This document shows, piece after piece, positions 7,593 through 15,319 of a stretch of DNA of 20,417 nt (the stretch's first letter is position 1; each line of letters opens with the position of its first letter). The DNA lies in contig CAUYUJ010016690.1 in assembly GCA_963575745.1 (NCBI GenBank), forward strand, positions 246,269 to 266,685. Reading direction: 5' to 3'. Source of the stretch: Prorocentrum cordatum. Taxonomy: Eukaryota; Sar; Dinophyceae; Prorocentrales; Prorocentraceae. Position numbers and translations under genes: made by a program. The notes beneath the pieces were generated by a model. The model was given only the letters and a program-made list of their open reading frames with translations, was not told the DNA's origin and searched no databases.

Positions 7593-8000
7593 CCGACACG
7601 TTTGGAGTTCACGTTAACCGCGCGTTTGGGGTTCACGCTGAATGCGCGTTTGGGGCCCTCGTTGACAGTACGTTTGGGGTTCACGCTGACCGCGCGTTTG
7701 GGGTTCACGCTGAAATCACGTTTGGGGTCCTCCTTGAACGTACGTTTGGGGTTCACGCTAACCGCGCGTTTGGGGTTCACGCTGAAATCACGTTTGGGGT
7801 CTTCCTTGAACGTACGTTTGGGGTTCACGCTAACCGCATTTTTGGGATTCGCGCTGAAATCACGTTTGGGGTCCTCGTTGTGCGTATGTTTGGGGTTCAC
7901 GCGAACCGCGCGTTTGAGGTTCGCGCTGAAGTCACGTTTAGGGCACTCGTTGGACGTACGTTTGGGGTTCACGCTGAGCGACCGGTTGGGGCCCACGCCT
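7593..8000 (+). repeat. 24-bp tandem array, block 2 (17 units)
   Basis: Seventeen units of the same 24-bp repeat, preceded by a second copy of the leader (7558-7592). Units drift at the right end. The 72-bp order (three unit types) is preserved for most of the block. Block 1, leader and block 2 look like a segmental duplication of one locus, with block 2 longer. Confidence 0.95.
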
Positions 8001-8658
8001 GACGCATTCCGAGAGGATTCATTACATCACAATCACGTCGTAGCCGTTGCGGTTGAAGCACACATTGAGGCTCTTTGTTTGTCCTGGCCACATGTCCATT
8101 CAGAGTAGAAAGCCCCGCGAGAATGCAAACCCATGTGTTCAACAAGATGAGATTTCTGCAGTGGTTGGAAAATTCAAAGGCACCAGGAGTTGGACTGACA
8201 TATTGTTTCCTCACATTGTGAAAGATCAGCACAAGGTGACACCAACTATGATGGCAACAGTGGCGCCCTTGCTTCAAGGATTTCTAGACATTGGATTCGA
8301 GAACTGTGTATTATAATGCCGAAAGTCGAGACGAGCGTCCTGAGGTCCATCCCCCCCGATAGTGAGAAGCCCCCCGCTAACTATTGCCAAACCCGCTGGG
8401 TTACAGAGATTGCAGACCACGTGCGGCTCGTCTTTAAAACGCTTCGATTGTTCAAGATGGAAGATGATAACCAGCATGCTACACCTTCAGGGCGGCGCCG
8501 CTACCCCAAGACTGGCGGGTTCAGGAAGGCTATGACAGCAACGGACAGTATCCTTTTGCACGGTTTGCTCAAGCTGGTGAAACTCAGTGATAAGGAATGT
8601 TTATCTGATGACGCACATTCGGCCACATCCTTGGTTTCCGCCAAATCTATTGTTCCAG
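8001..8658 (+). other. Lower-GC stretch with two decayed-looking frames
   Basis: GC drops after the array. The frame at 8089-8315 reads FKGTRSWTDILFPHIVKDQH and ends at TAA 8313-8315 after ...GFLDIGFENCVL. A second frame from ATG 8316 reads VTEIADHVRLVFKTLRLFKM and stays open into the next exon. Both look like protein but no family is recognised. Composition changes sharply at 8659, so the lower-GC part is more likely intron or an old insertion than one exon with what follows. Confidence 0.3.
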
Positions 8659-9086
8659 TGCGCGGCGCGCCCGTCGACGCGCGCTCCGCCTTGCTCGTTC
8701 GCTACAGGTCTTTATTCAACCAGAAGTCGCCGCCCAAGACATCCAAGGGCGACGTCGTCGACGACAAGGGCGACGACAAGGGCGACGACAAGGGCGACGA
8801 CAGCGACGAGGGCAAGGACAACTGCAAGGGCGACGGCAGCGACAAGGGCAAGGGCGACGACAGCGACGACGACAACGACGGCACCAGCAAGGGCAAGGGC
8901 GACGACATCTGCGACTCCACCGTCACGTGCCCCGCTGACAAGCAGGCCGCGCAGGCGATCTACGACGAGACTGGCGCTTTCCAGGGCATCATGGGCGGCC
9001 CGAGCTTCCTCCAACAGAGGCCGCAGGACCGCAGGGCGACTGCCATGGCGCAGTTTTGGATCTCAACCGAGATCGAAAAAGAGTGA
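8659..9086 (+). CDS. Acidic Asp/Lys/Gly-rich terminal exon
   Basis: After TCTATTGTTCCAG (AG 8657-8658) composition turns GC-rich and the frame reads RGAPVDARSALLVRYRSLFN. A repeated tract of Asp, Lys and Gly with DDKGDD units follows, about 60 residues, then a compositionally normal C-terminus (CPADKQAAQAIYDETGAFQG, then FLQQRPQDRRATAMAQFW) ending at TGA 9084-9086. An alternative acceptor is ATTCAACCAG (AG 8722-8723). The GAC/GGC/AAG codon bias fits dinoflagellate exons. The tract is probably disordered and strongly charged; ion or histone-like protein binding is possible but unproven. The frame continues upstream to ATG 8316, which I regard as chance. Confidence 0.5.
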
Positions 9087-9292
9087 GGGAGGAGGAGGAG
9101 GGAGGATGAGGAAGAGGAGGGGGAGGAGGAGGAGGAGGAGGAGGAGGAGGAGAGGAGGAGGAGGAGGAGGAGGAGGAGGAGAGGAGGAGGAGGAGGAGGA
9201 GGAGGAGGAGGAGGAGGAGGAGGATGAGGAGGAGGAGGAGGAGAGGGGGATGAGGAGAGGAGGCAGGAGGAGGAGGAGGAGGAGAACCATGG
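9087..9292 (+). repeat. Long (GGA)n purine tract
   Basis: Starts directly after the stop codon and is nearly pure A/G with GGAGGA steps for about 200 bases. Frames through it are artefacts (poly-Glu, poly-Arg, poly-Ser on the other strand). It would be 3' UTR or intergenic DNA of the preceding exon. Confidence 0.95.
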
Positions 9293-9369
9293 GTCACCCC
9301 GTGCGTCTCGGCAGCGTCTTGTTTGCGCAACTCTGCTCTGTAACGACCCCCATCCCCCATTCGTTCAGG

Positions 9370-9393
9370 GAAGCTGGGTGGGGGGTAGGGGCA

Positions 9394-9434
<41 letters not shown>

Positions 9435-9552
9435 AGGGGCGAATGGGGGGGGGGTGGGGGGAGGGGGGGGGGGGGGGGGGGGGGGGAAAGGGAGGAGGCG
9501 GAGGGGGATGGATGGGGGAAGAGGGCGGGTGGGAGGAGGGAGGAGGAGGATT
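9370..9552 (+). repeat. G-run block with G37 and G24
   Basis: Contains 37 consecutive G (9397-9433) and 24 G (9463-9486) plus shorter runs separated by A or T. Strong G-quadruplex potential on the plus strand. Run lengths are unreliable in assembly. Bases 9293-9369 and 9553-9669 around it show no gene. Confidence 0.95.
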
Positions 9553-9669
9553 AGTTTAGTCGGGCTCTGATGTGAACACCCTTGGGATCTAGCAGATTTT
9601 CGGTGTGAAAGTTGAGCTTCAGTATGAAATTCCCTGGGCCCCCCATAGGCTCTTCGGAAGCGCTTGCAG

Positions 9670-10071
9670 GGCAAGCAGTCGCCCACGGTGCCCAAGCGTG
9701 GGAAGCCAGCCGCGCCCCAGGAGTCGTTGCTGCTGGCCTCGCCCCCCGCCCCTGCGGAACCCCTTCACCCAGTGGCGCCCCGTGCCGAGAAGCAGCGCAA
9801 GGTTGCGCGCAGCGAGAAGACGTCGGAGCCCATCTTCGCTCGGCCCAAGAAGTCAGGCCCCACTCGCGAGGATCGCCCCCGCATCGAGCTGACCGCCTTC
9901 ACCGAAACGAACAAGAGGACCCACATTTGGACGACGACCAAGCCAGAGGAGTTTGCAGCAGCGGGCCGCCTGTTCGCAGCCATGCAAAAAGAACCGATGA
10001 CGAAGGCAGAGGCACTTCGGCTTCGAGATGCGTTTCTGGGGAAGGCCAAAGAGCCCAATCGTGCTACGTAG
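9670..10071 (+). CDS. Lys/Pro-rich hypothetical exon, 133 residues
   Basis: After GCGCTTGCAG (AG 9668-9669) frame 1 opens in phase 0 with GKQSPTVPKRGKPAAPQESL and stays open to TAG 10069-10071. The order is a Pro/Ala-rich basic N-part (to about residue 70), a central RIELTAFTETNKRTHIWTTT, and a helical, more conserved-looking C-part (PEEFAAAGRLFAAMQKEPMT, then EALRLRDAFLGKAKEP). Codon third positions are mostly G/C. No domain is recognised. The basic Pro-rich part would suit a nucleic-acid-associated protein, an inference only. Its 5' exons are not seen; the upstream G-run block would be intron or intergenic. Confidence 0.5.
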   Translation, partial: GKQSPTVPKRGKPAAPQESLLLASPPAPAEPLHPVAPRAEKQRKVARSEKTSEPIFARPKKSGPTREDRPRIELTAFTETNKRTHIWTTTKPEEFAAAGRLFAAMQKEPMTKAEALRLRDAFLGKAKEPNRAT

Positions 10072-10257
10072 GAAGTGATCTACTACTTAGGCTTAAACGT
10101 TTGATTTCGTCTAGCGAGCCTGCTCCAGGTGACCCATCATGTACCTGTGAATACGGGGGCGCGCAGACGCTGGCGCATCGGGTGACTGTGCCCACGGTGA
10201 GCCCTGAAAGATTCGAACCGCAGGTTTTCCCCACCCCCAAAACGCAGCGCCCCTAAG
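10072..10257. other. Spacer after the Lys/Pro-rich exon
   Basis: No gene seen. It contains GATTCGAACC, which resembles the complement of a tRNA T-loop, but no cloverleaf forms around it. Confidence 0.4.
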
Positions 10258-10540
10258 AAAAACAAAAAAACACCCACCCGCCGAAGCGGGGGGGGGGGAA
10301 CGAGGAGAACGAGGAGGGGGAGGATGAAGGCAATCAAAAACAACAAAAAAACAACGCACAAAAAACAACAAACAACAATGAATCAAAGCAACAAAAACAC
10401 AAACAATAAACAACACACAGTAATGAACCAACGCAACAAAAACACAATCACTAAGCAACAAAGAGACAATGAGCAACCCACAAACAATAAGCAAACATAA
10501 GGACATCAAAGCACATCAAAACAATCAAAATGAAAACAAA
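10258..10540 (+). repeat. A/C-rich, strand-asymmetric leader with 45-bp repeats
   Basis: The plus strand is dominated by A and C (CAACAAAAACACAA and similar), with few T. Three related units of 45-46 bp start at AATGAATC (10377), AATGAACC (10422) and AATGAGC (10468). A short hairpin CCCGC-CGAA-GCGGG lies at 10277-10290 before a G run. It ends at the spliced-leader relic, so it sits where the upstream region of the following gene would be. Confidence 0.8.
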
Positions 10541-10542
10541 CA

Positions 10543-10563
10543 TCGTAGACATTTTGGCTCGAG
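10543..10563 (+). other. Spliced-leader (DinoSL) relic
   Basis: The bases TCGTAGACATTTTGGCTCGA (then G) match the dinoflagellate spliced leader, whose end reads GTAGCCATTTTGGCTCAAG, at 18 of 21 positions with no gaps. The leader is normally added to mRNA by trans-splicing and is absent from ordinary genes. A genomic copy 59 bases before an ATG indicates that a processed mRNA was reverse-transcribed and reinserted. The match is my alignment by eye. Confidence 0.75.
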
Positions 10564-10621
10564 GAAGTTCTTGCGCCAGACGCATCTCGCGAGAGTGATC
10601 TCCGCGGGCCGCGGTCAGAGC

Positions 10622-11419
10622 ATGGCCCCGAAGCGCAAGCCCATGAAGACCGTCGCCAAGCCCAAGAAGACCATTGCCAAACGCCCAGCAGCGGCCCCAG
10701 CAGCGGCCCCGGCAGCGAAGACCAGGGGGTCGTCGGCAAACGACGGCAAGGGGATGTGGCAGATTGCGGCTGTGGACGGCTCCATGTCAAAAGCCACGCC
10801 AGCCACGTTGAAGGAGGATGCCGCCCTGGCCATTCGCAAGGATGGCGAGCCAGACCAACGGCAGACGTCGCTTGCCCAGCGCCACGTCTTCAAGAGCTCC
10901 AGGGGGAGCATCGACCCCGAGGACTTGAAGAAGTACGACTTCTACAAGAGTAAGGAGTGCCAGATCAAAGGGAAGGAGCGCTTGGCCAACGAGACCATCA
11001 ACGCGTACGTGCCCAGGGGCGCAGGCTACGGGGCCAGCATCGAGCCAGACACCCGCGCCTTGGCGCGCGTGAACACGAGGGAGCACGCGAAGAAGGACGC
11101 GGAGCTCTCCACGAGCATGAAGAGGAACATCATGATCGCGACGGTCTTCAACGGCAACAAGCACGCCTTCCAGGAGGCAAATGACGAGGGAGACGTGTGG
11201 ACCGACCCCGAGGACGAGACCCTCTATCAATACTCGCTGAAGACGAAGAAGAACACGGACAGTCGCAGTTCGAAGAAGGTTGCCACGGAGGTGTGGAACG
11301 TCAAGGACAAGAAGACCTTCATGGGCAGCGTGGCGCACATGATCGAGGACGGTGAGAAGCCCGAGTGGATGACCATCCAGCGCACGCCGAATAACGAGCG
11401 GAAGTCAATCAAGGACTAG
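10622..11419 (+). CDS. Probable SL-marked retrogene; basic N-tail protein, 265 residues
   Basis: The first ATG after the spliced-leader relic is at 10622; stop TAG 11417-11419. The start is chosen because it follows the relic; an upstream in-frame ATG (10469) would have to translate the A/C-rich leader. Residues 1-35 form a Lys/Pro/Ala tail (MAPKRKPMKTVAKPKKTIAK) like DNA-binding tails. The rest is mixed and charged: RHVFKSSRGSIDPEDLKKYD, then NAYVPRGAGYGASI, a basic helical REHAKKDAELSTSMKRNIM, then WTDPEDETLYQYSLKTKK and a polar C-terminus. From memory, dinoflagellate genomes carry many proteins with this order (charged N-part, ...VPR..GYG..., ...LYxY...), of unknown function. The GTGAG inside at 11352 is probably not used as a donor. 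Intronless, consistent with retroposition. Likely expressed if a promoter was captured; not provable here. Confidence 0.75.
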   Translation: MAPKRKPMKTVAKPKKTIAKRPAAAPAAAPAAKTRGSSANDGKGMWQIAAVDGSMSKATPATLKEDAALAIRKDGEPDQRQTSLAQRHVFKSSRGSIDPEDLKKYDFYKSKECQIKGKERLANETINAYVPRGAGYGASIEPDTRALARVNTREHAKKDAELSTSMKRNIMIATVFNGNKHAFQEANDEGDVWTDPEDETLYQYSLKTKKNTDSRSSKKVATEVWNVKDKKTFMGSVAHMIEDGEKPEWMTIQRTPNNERKSIKD

Positions 11420-11501
11420 ATATCCTCCTCGACGTCTTAATGTGATTCCTTCTCCTCCTCCTCACCCTACTTCTCCCTCATTCGCCCCGTCCGCCCGCCA
11501 G
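11420..11501 (+). promoter_or_regulatory. 82-nt spacer with pyrimidine-rich splice acceptor
   Basis: Between two plus-strand reading frames. Bases 11446-11500 are mainly C/T (CTTCTCCTCCTCCTCACCC, CCGTCCGCCCGCC) and end in CAG, with AG at 11500-11501. This is the form expected for a trans-splice site in a polycistronic array, or for a cis-intron 3' end. Confidence 0.5.
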
Positions 11502-11855
11502 GGCGACTGCGCCGACGAGACCGACGTGATGCTGCTCCAGAACTGCCGCGACAGCTTGGCGAGTGTGAGCCTCGACTTGCAGCGCATGGCTCCGCAGGTG
11601 TGCCGTATCTCCACGAGCTCGGTGATCAAGCGCCTGGCGCAGGAGGGCGTCGACCTCTTGAAGCAGGCCGCGAAGCCGTCTGAGGTAGTTCAGAAGTTGC
11701 TGATGACTGATCCTTCGGGCGCGCGCAAGTTGGCAGGAGAGGGCGCCCTGATCTCTGCGGGGAAGGTCTACGAGCAGTTGCCCGAGGTCCATTCGCAGCT
11801 CAAGGGGATCATCGACACCGACAAGAAGAAAAAACGGGCCGCCCTCAAGGCCTAG
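11502..11855 (+). CDS. Small helical protein or terminal exon, 117 residues
   Basis: The frame opens right after the acceptor with GDCADETDVMLLQNCRDSLA and ends at TAG 11853-11855. If it is a separate gene, the first ATG is 11529, giving 108 residues and a 27-nt 5' UTR after trans-splicing; if a cis-spliced exon, it reads from 11502 in phase 0. The protein is mostly helical (VSLDLQRMAPQVCRISTSSV, then KRLAQEGVDLLKQAAKPSEV) and ends in a Lys cluster, DKKKKRAALKA. The upstream reading frame already has a stop, so tandem genes are the simpler reading. No family is recognised. G/C-ending codons match the neighbour. Confidence 0.6.
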   Translation, partial: GDCADETDVMLLQNCRDSLASVSLDLQRMAPQVCRISTSSVIKRLAQEGVDLLKQAAKPSEVVQKLLMTDPSGARKLAGEGALISAGKVYEQLPEVHSQLKGIIDTDKKKKRAALKA

Positions 11856-11882
11856 ACGGTGGCAGTGAGCACCCTCTGCGTT

Positions 11883-12187
11883 TTGCGCGGAGGAGGGGGG
11901 GTAGGGGGAGGGGGGGGGGGGAGACGAGGAGGGGGCGGAGGAGGAGGAGCATGAGGGGAGGAAGAAGGAGCAGGAGGATAAGGGGGAGGAGACGGCGAGA
12001 TGTGGAACAACAATATGTTAGTGTATGTATCTTAGATTCCCCCCCCCCCCCCCCCCCGGAAAGGGCGCGGGCCCGGGGTTGGGGTTCTCTTTTAGTAGGT
12101 TAACCCCCCGGCCCCCCTGCGACTTGGGCCGGCGAAGTTATTCTGCGATGAATAACGAGGTCGCGTAGGGCCGGCGAATTAAAATCT
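11883..12187. other. Purine-rich spacer, C19 run and GGCCGGCGAA repeat
   Basis: No gene seen. Bases 11890-12000 are G/A-rich. A C19 run covers 12039-12057. GGGCCGGCGAA occurs twice (about 12126 and 12168) flanking a hairpin with 7-bp arms GTTATTC/GAATAAC and loop TGCGAT; outer GCGAC/GTCGC can also pair. Confidence 0.6.
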
Positions 12188-12614
12188 GAGGATGTCTCGA
12201 GCGAAACGCATGTTTTTCAGAATTTGTTGAGGATGCCTCGAGCGAAACGTTTGTTTTGTGTTATAGATTGTCCTCTCCTGGGGACCTGAATTCTGAGGGT
12301 CTCTCAAGCGGATTGCTTGTTTTCACGTGTCCAGGTCTTGAGGGTGTCTCGAGCGAGACGCTTGGTTTCACGCCTCCAGGTGGCCTAGACAGATGTCTAG
12401 CATGAGGATTTGTTGAGGATGTCTTGAACCAGAGGCTTGTTTTCACGTGTCCAGGTCGCCCAGGCGGACGTCTAGCATGAGCATTTGTTGAGGATGTCTC
12501 GAGCGATGCGCTTGTTTGCACGTGTACAGGTTGCCCAGGCGGATGTCTAGCATTAGGATGTGCTGACAACGTCTAGACCGAAACGCGTGTTTTCACGTGT
12601 CCAGGTCGCACAGG
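12188..12614 (+). repeat. ~75-bp tandem repeat
   Basis: Units carry GAGGATGTCTCGAGCG, a TTTTCACGTGTCCAGGT segment and a GGATGTCTAGCATGAG segment. Unit starts at 12188, 12229, 12295, 12340, 12415, 12490 and 12565 show irregular early spacing and then an exact 75-bp period. CACGTG E-box-like cores recur. The minus strand is open through the regular part because 75 is divisible by 3. Confidence 0.9.
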
Positions 12615-13505
12615 CACAGCACAGCCCTCGGCACGGTACATCAATATCGACACCCTTAGCATTGCAGTCTGGCATGTTGCCTGGCACGTTCCGCGGACAG
12701 TCCCGCGGCGAGTCCCCCTGGCACGTCGCGCGGTGCACGTCCACTGGCACGTTCCGTAGCGCGTCCTTTTGGCAAGTCCCGCGGTGCGTGCCCATGGCCC
12801 ATGGCACGTCCCCTGGCACGTCGCCTGGCGCGTCCCTTGGGACGTTCCGCGGCGCGTCCTCTTGGCGCGTTCCCTCTGTCGATTAGTTCTGGGGCAGCTA
12901 CCATCTGCTCAGGCAGCTCGAGCTTGCGATCCAGATCAGTTCGGTCAGGACTCGGATGCCAGGGAGGACTCGATCCACAACGCTATAGAGAGCACAATCG
13001 CGGCATGGCACATCGCAGTTCAGCGCGGCCCAGCACAGCACAGCCGTCGGCGCGGTACATCAAGATCGATACACTCAACTATGCACCTTGGCACGTTCCT
13101 TGGCGCGTTCCGTGGCGAGTCCACCTGGCACGTCGCGCGGCGCGTCCCCTGGCACGTCCCTCGGCACGTCCATTGGCACGTTCCGTAGCGCGTCCCCTTG
13201 GCGCGTCCCGCGGTGCGTCCCCATGGCACGTCCCCTGGCGCGTCGCCTTGCGCGTCCCTTGGGACGTTCCGCGGCGCGTCCTCCTGGCATGTTCCCTCTG
13301 TCGATTAGTTCTGGGGCAGCTGCCATCTGCTCAGGCAGCTCGAGCTTGCGCCCCAGATCAGTTCGGAGAGGACTCGGATGCCAGGGAGGACTCGATCCAC
13401 AACGCCATAGAGAGCACAATCGCGGCGTGGCACATCGCAGTTCAGCACGGCGTAGCACAGCACAGCCGTCGGCACAGTACATCATCATTGATACATTCAG
13501 CATTG
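12615..13505 (+). repeat. ~420-bp satellite, two full units and a partial third
   Basis: Landmarks recur at a constant distance: CAGCC in CACAGCC[C/G]TCGGC at 12622, 13041 and 13463, and GATTAGTTCTGGGGCAGCT at 12881 and 13303, so the period is 419-422 bp. Each unit contains a sub-array of 10-11-bp GGCACGTCCC/GGCGCGTCCC steps (about 12665-12875 and 13084-13297), then a unique AGCTCGAGCTTGCG...ATAGAGAGCACAATCGCGG part. Open frames through it are repeat artefacts. Confidence 0.9.
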
Positions 13506-13620
13506 CATGTGCCCGTCGCCCAATCAGGTGTCTTTGAAATGTTTCCATGCCTTACATATCTATATTTTCCTTTCCGGGTTCGTGGGTCGATCGCATTTTT
13601 TTCTTTTCTTTTTCTCCTGC

Positions 13621-14238
13621 GCCACGTTTGCTACCGCAAGCTTCCAGACGCCAGCGGGGAGCACCGCTGGAATCACCTTCGAGACACCAGCGGAGAGCAC
13701 CGCTGGAACTACATTCGAGGCACCAGCGGAGAGCACCACTCGACATGCATTATACGTTGTTTAGTTTTTTTGTCATTCGAATCATCTTAGATTTATCTCA
13801 TATGTATCCCAGATTTATTTCATATTTATCGTAGATTTGATTGCCGGGTATCTCAGATTTATGTTAGATTTATCTCAGAATTATCTTAGATTTCTCTTAG
13901 ATTTGCCAAATCTACGATAACATGGCTTAGATTCAGCAAATCTAAGATAAATCTAAGATATTTCTAAGATAAATCTATTATCACATCTAAGATAAATCTA
14001 AGATAAATCTAATATAAATCAATATAAGTCTAAGCTAAATCTAAGATAGATCTCAGATAAATCTAAGACAAATCTAAGATACATCTAAGGAACATTATAC
14101 AGCGTAGACTGTAATGCCAGTGGTGATCTCCGCTGGTGCCTCGACTGTAATTCCAGCGGTGCTCCCCGCTGGTGCCTCGAAGGTAATTCCAGTGGTGCCC
14201 TCCGCTGGTGTCTGGGAACCTGCGGTAGCACGCGTGGC
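13621..14238. mobile_element. Fold-back element, nested inverted repeats
   Basis: The left arm GCCACG..TGCTACCGCA (13621-13640) is complementary to TGCGGTAGCACGCGTGGC (14221-14238). Inside come three 36-bp units on each side (about 13647-13745 left, 14109-14214 right), each holding a small palindrome CCAGCGG-AGAGCA-CCGCTGG. Then AT-rich arms follow, TTAGATTTATCT steps on the left (about 13787-13915) and TCTAAGATAAATC steps on the right (about 13917-14092). The two halves could fold into one hairpin of about 300 bp. No transposase inside. Best read as a fold-back transposon or MITE-like element; target-site duplications were not identified. Confidence 0.75.
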
Positions 14239-14717
14239 TCGAAAAGGAATACACGCATCTAAGATACATCCAATATACATCTACGACGCACACACACCCG
14301 ATGCGCATATCATACGGATGCAGATGAGGAGTGGGAGGATTACGTGGAACAGACTGTGGGAGGGGGATTGTGTTCATGTTCCAAAGCTGTTTAGAACATG
14401 AGCTGCGCCAGAGGGATGAAGAGCAATGATGATGATGTGTGGGGGGGGGGTGTGGGGGTGGGGTGTGCAGGCGGGGGGGGGGGTGGGGGCCAGGAGGGGG
14501 GGGGGGGGGTGGGGGGGGGGGGGAGGAGAGAGCAGGCGGAGGAGAAGATCAGGAGGAGGAGGTCACCATATGCATTCGGGCATCTCTGGGGGCCCCCAGG
14601 TGACTTGCCCTAGCCTGCACATGCATAGCGTGGTGCCCGCTGCTCTGTGCCAGTGCGTGCGAGCGCAGGCTCGCGGTGCTGGACCCACGCCCCTTGCAAA
14701 GCAATATCGCCATGCAG
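14239..14717. other. G-rich block and spacer without a clear gene
   Basis: Bases 14440-14525 are an irregular G-run tract with scattered T, strong G-quadruplex potential. The rest, 14560-14717, contains no confident frame. Confidence 0.6.
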
Positions 14718-14942
14718 GGGGGCACAAGTCGTTTCTTTCCGTGCGTGGGGGCTCCCGCCAAGCGCCGGGTGGGCACTCGAGCTAGGCAGCTGGCAAAGAC
14801 GGAACGCACCGCGCTCCGAGAGGGCGTCGACTCGATGCAGCGAGCGGGGAGGGGCCCCGCGCAGTCTCACACCGACCTGCGCCGTTATATCCCCGACCCA
14901 AAAAATATAGACGAGCCCTGGCGGAGTGACGGGCGCGGTTAG
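14718..14942 (+). CDS. Candidate terminal exon, 74 residues
   Basis: After ATCGCCATGCAG (AG 14716-14717) frame 0 continues in phase 0 to TAG 14940-14942. It reads GGTSRFFPCVGAPAKRRVGT, a helical charged RARQLAKTERTALREGVDSM, and a polar end, HTDLRRYIPDPKNIDEPWRS. An ATG lies six bases before the exon start, so it could alternatively start translation at 14712. The other two frames give less protein-like products. No family is recognised. It lies isolated between a G-rich tract and a minisatellite, so it may be a decayed copy. Confidence 0.35.
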   Translation, partial: GGTSRFFPCVGAPAKRRVGTRARQLAKTERTALREGVDSMQRAGRGPAQSHTDLRRYIPDPKNIDEPWRSDGRG

Positions 14943-14977
14943 TTTGAGGGGCCCCACTCAGCGTTTGCTGACACCAT

Positions 14978-15298
14978 CAGTGCTTACACACAGAGATCCC
15001 CACATAAGTGCTTGCACTCAAAGGTTCCCAATGAGTGCTTGCAGCCCCAACCAGTGCTTGCATTCAAATATCACCAAATAAGTGCTTGCACTCAGAGGCC
15101 CCCTCTCAGTGCTTGCTGCCCCAACCAGTGCTTGCACTCAGACATCCCCAAATAAGTGCTTGCACTCAGAGATTCCCACCCAGTGCTGGCTGCCCCAACC
15201 AGTGCTTGCACTCGAAGATATCCAAACAAGTGCTTGCACTCAGAGATCCCCTCTCCGTGCTTGCTGCCCCAAGCAGTGCTTGCACCCATCGATCCCCA
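14978..15298 (+). repeat. 74-bp minisatellite of AGTGCTTGCACTC
   Basis: Three sub-units of 24-26 bp, each with AGTGCTTGC, make a 74-bp period: CCCCAACCAG-type landmarks fall at 15045, 15119, 15193 and 15267. GTGCTTGCAC-type cores are nearly palindromic. Because 74 is not a multiple of 3, frames rotate from unit to unit, which speaks against protein coding. Confidence 0.95.
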
Positions 15299-15319
15299 AA
15301 CTGCTCCTACAACATACTT

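Noticed and set aside
7276-8000. CRISPR array
   Set aside because: Regular repeats, but units are contiguous with no unique spacers, and no cas genes; it is a minisatellite.
8587-9570. 327-codon plus-strand frame
   Set aside because: Shifted reading of the Asp/Lys exon, then poly-Glu and poly-Gly from GGA and G runs.
10208-10232. tRNA gene on the minus strand (GATTCGAACC)
   Set aside because: The T-loop-like bases are present, but flanking bases do not pair as a T-stem and no anticodon, D-arm or acceptor stem can be built.
10622-10740. Histone H1 or dinoflagellate histone-like protein
   Set aside because: The Lys/Pro/Ala tail is similar in composition, but the rest of the 265-residue protein does not look like a histone or a bacterial HU-like fold.
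11352-11419. Intron starting GTGAG at 11352 and ending at 11501
   Set aside because: The donor would end in phase 1 while the acceptor frame is phase 0; joining them leads to an early stop.
12769-13790. Long frames across the 420-bp satellite and fold-back left arm
   Set aside because: They cross repeat boundaries and read Arg/Pro/Ser low complexity; the repeat structure explains the openness.
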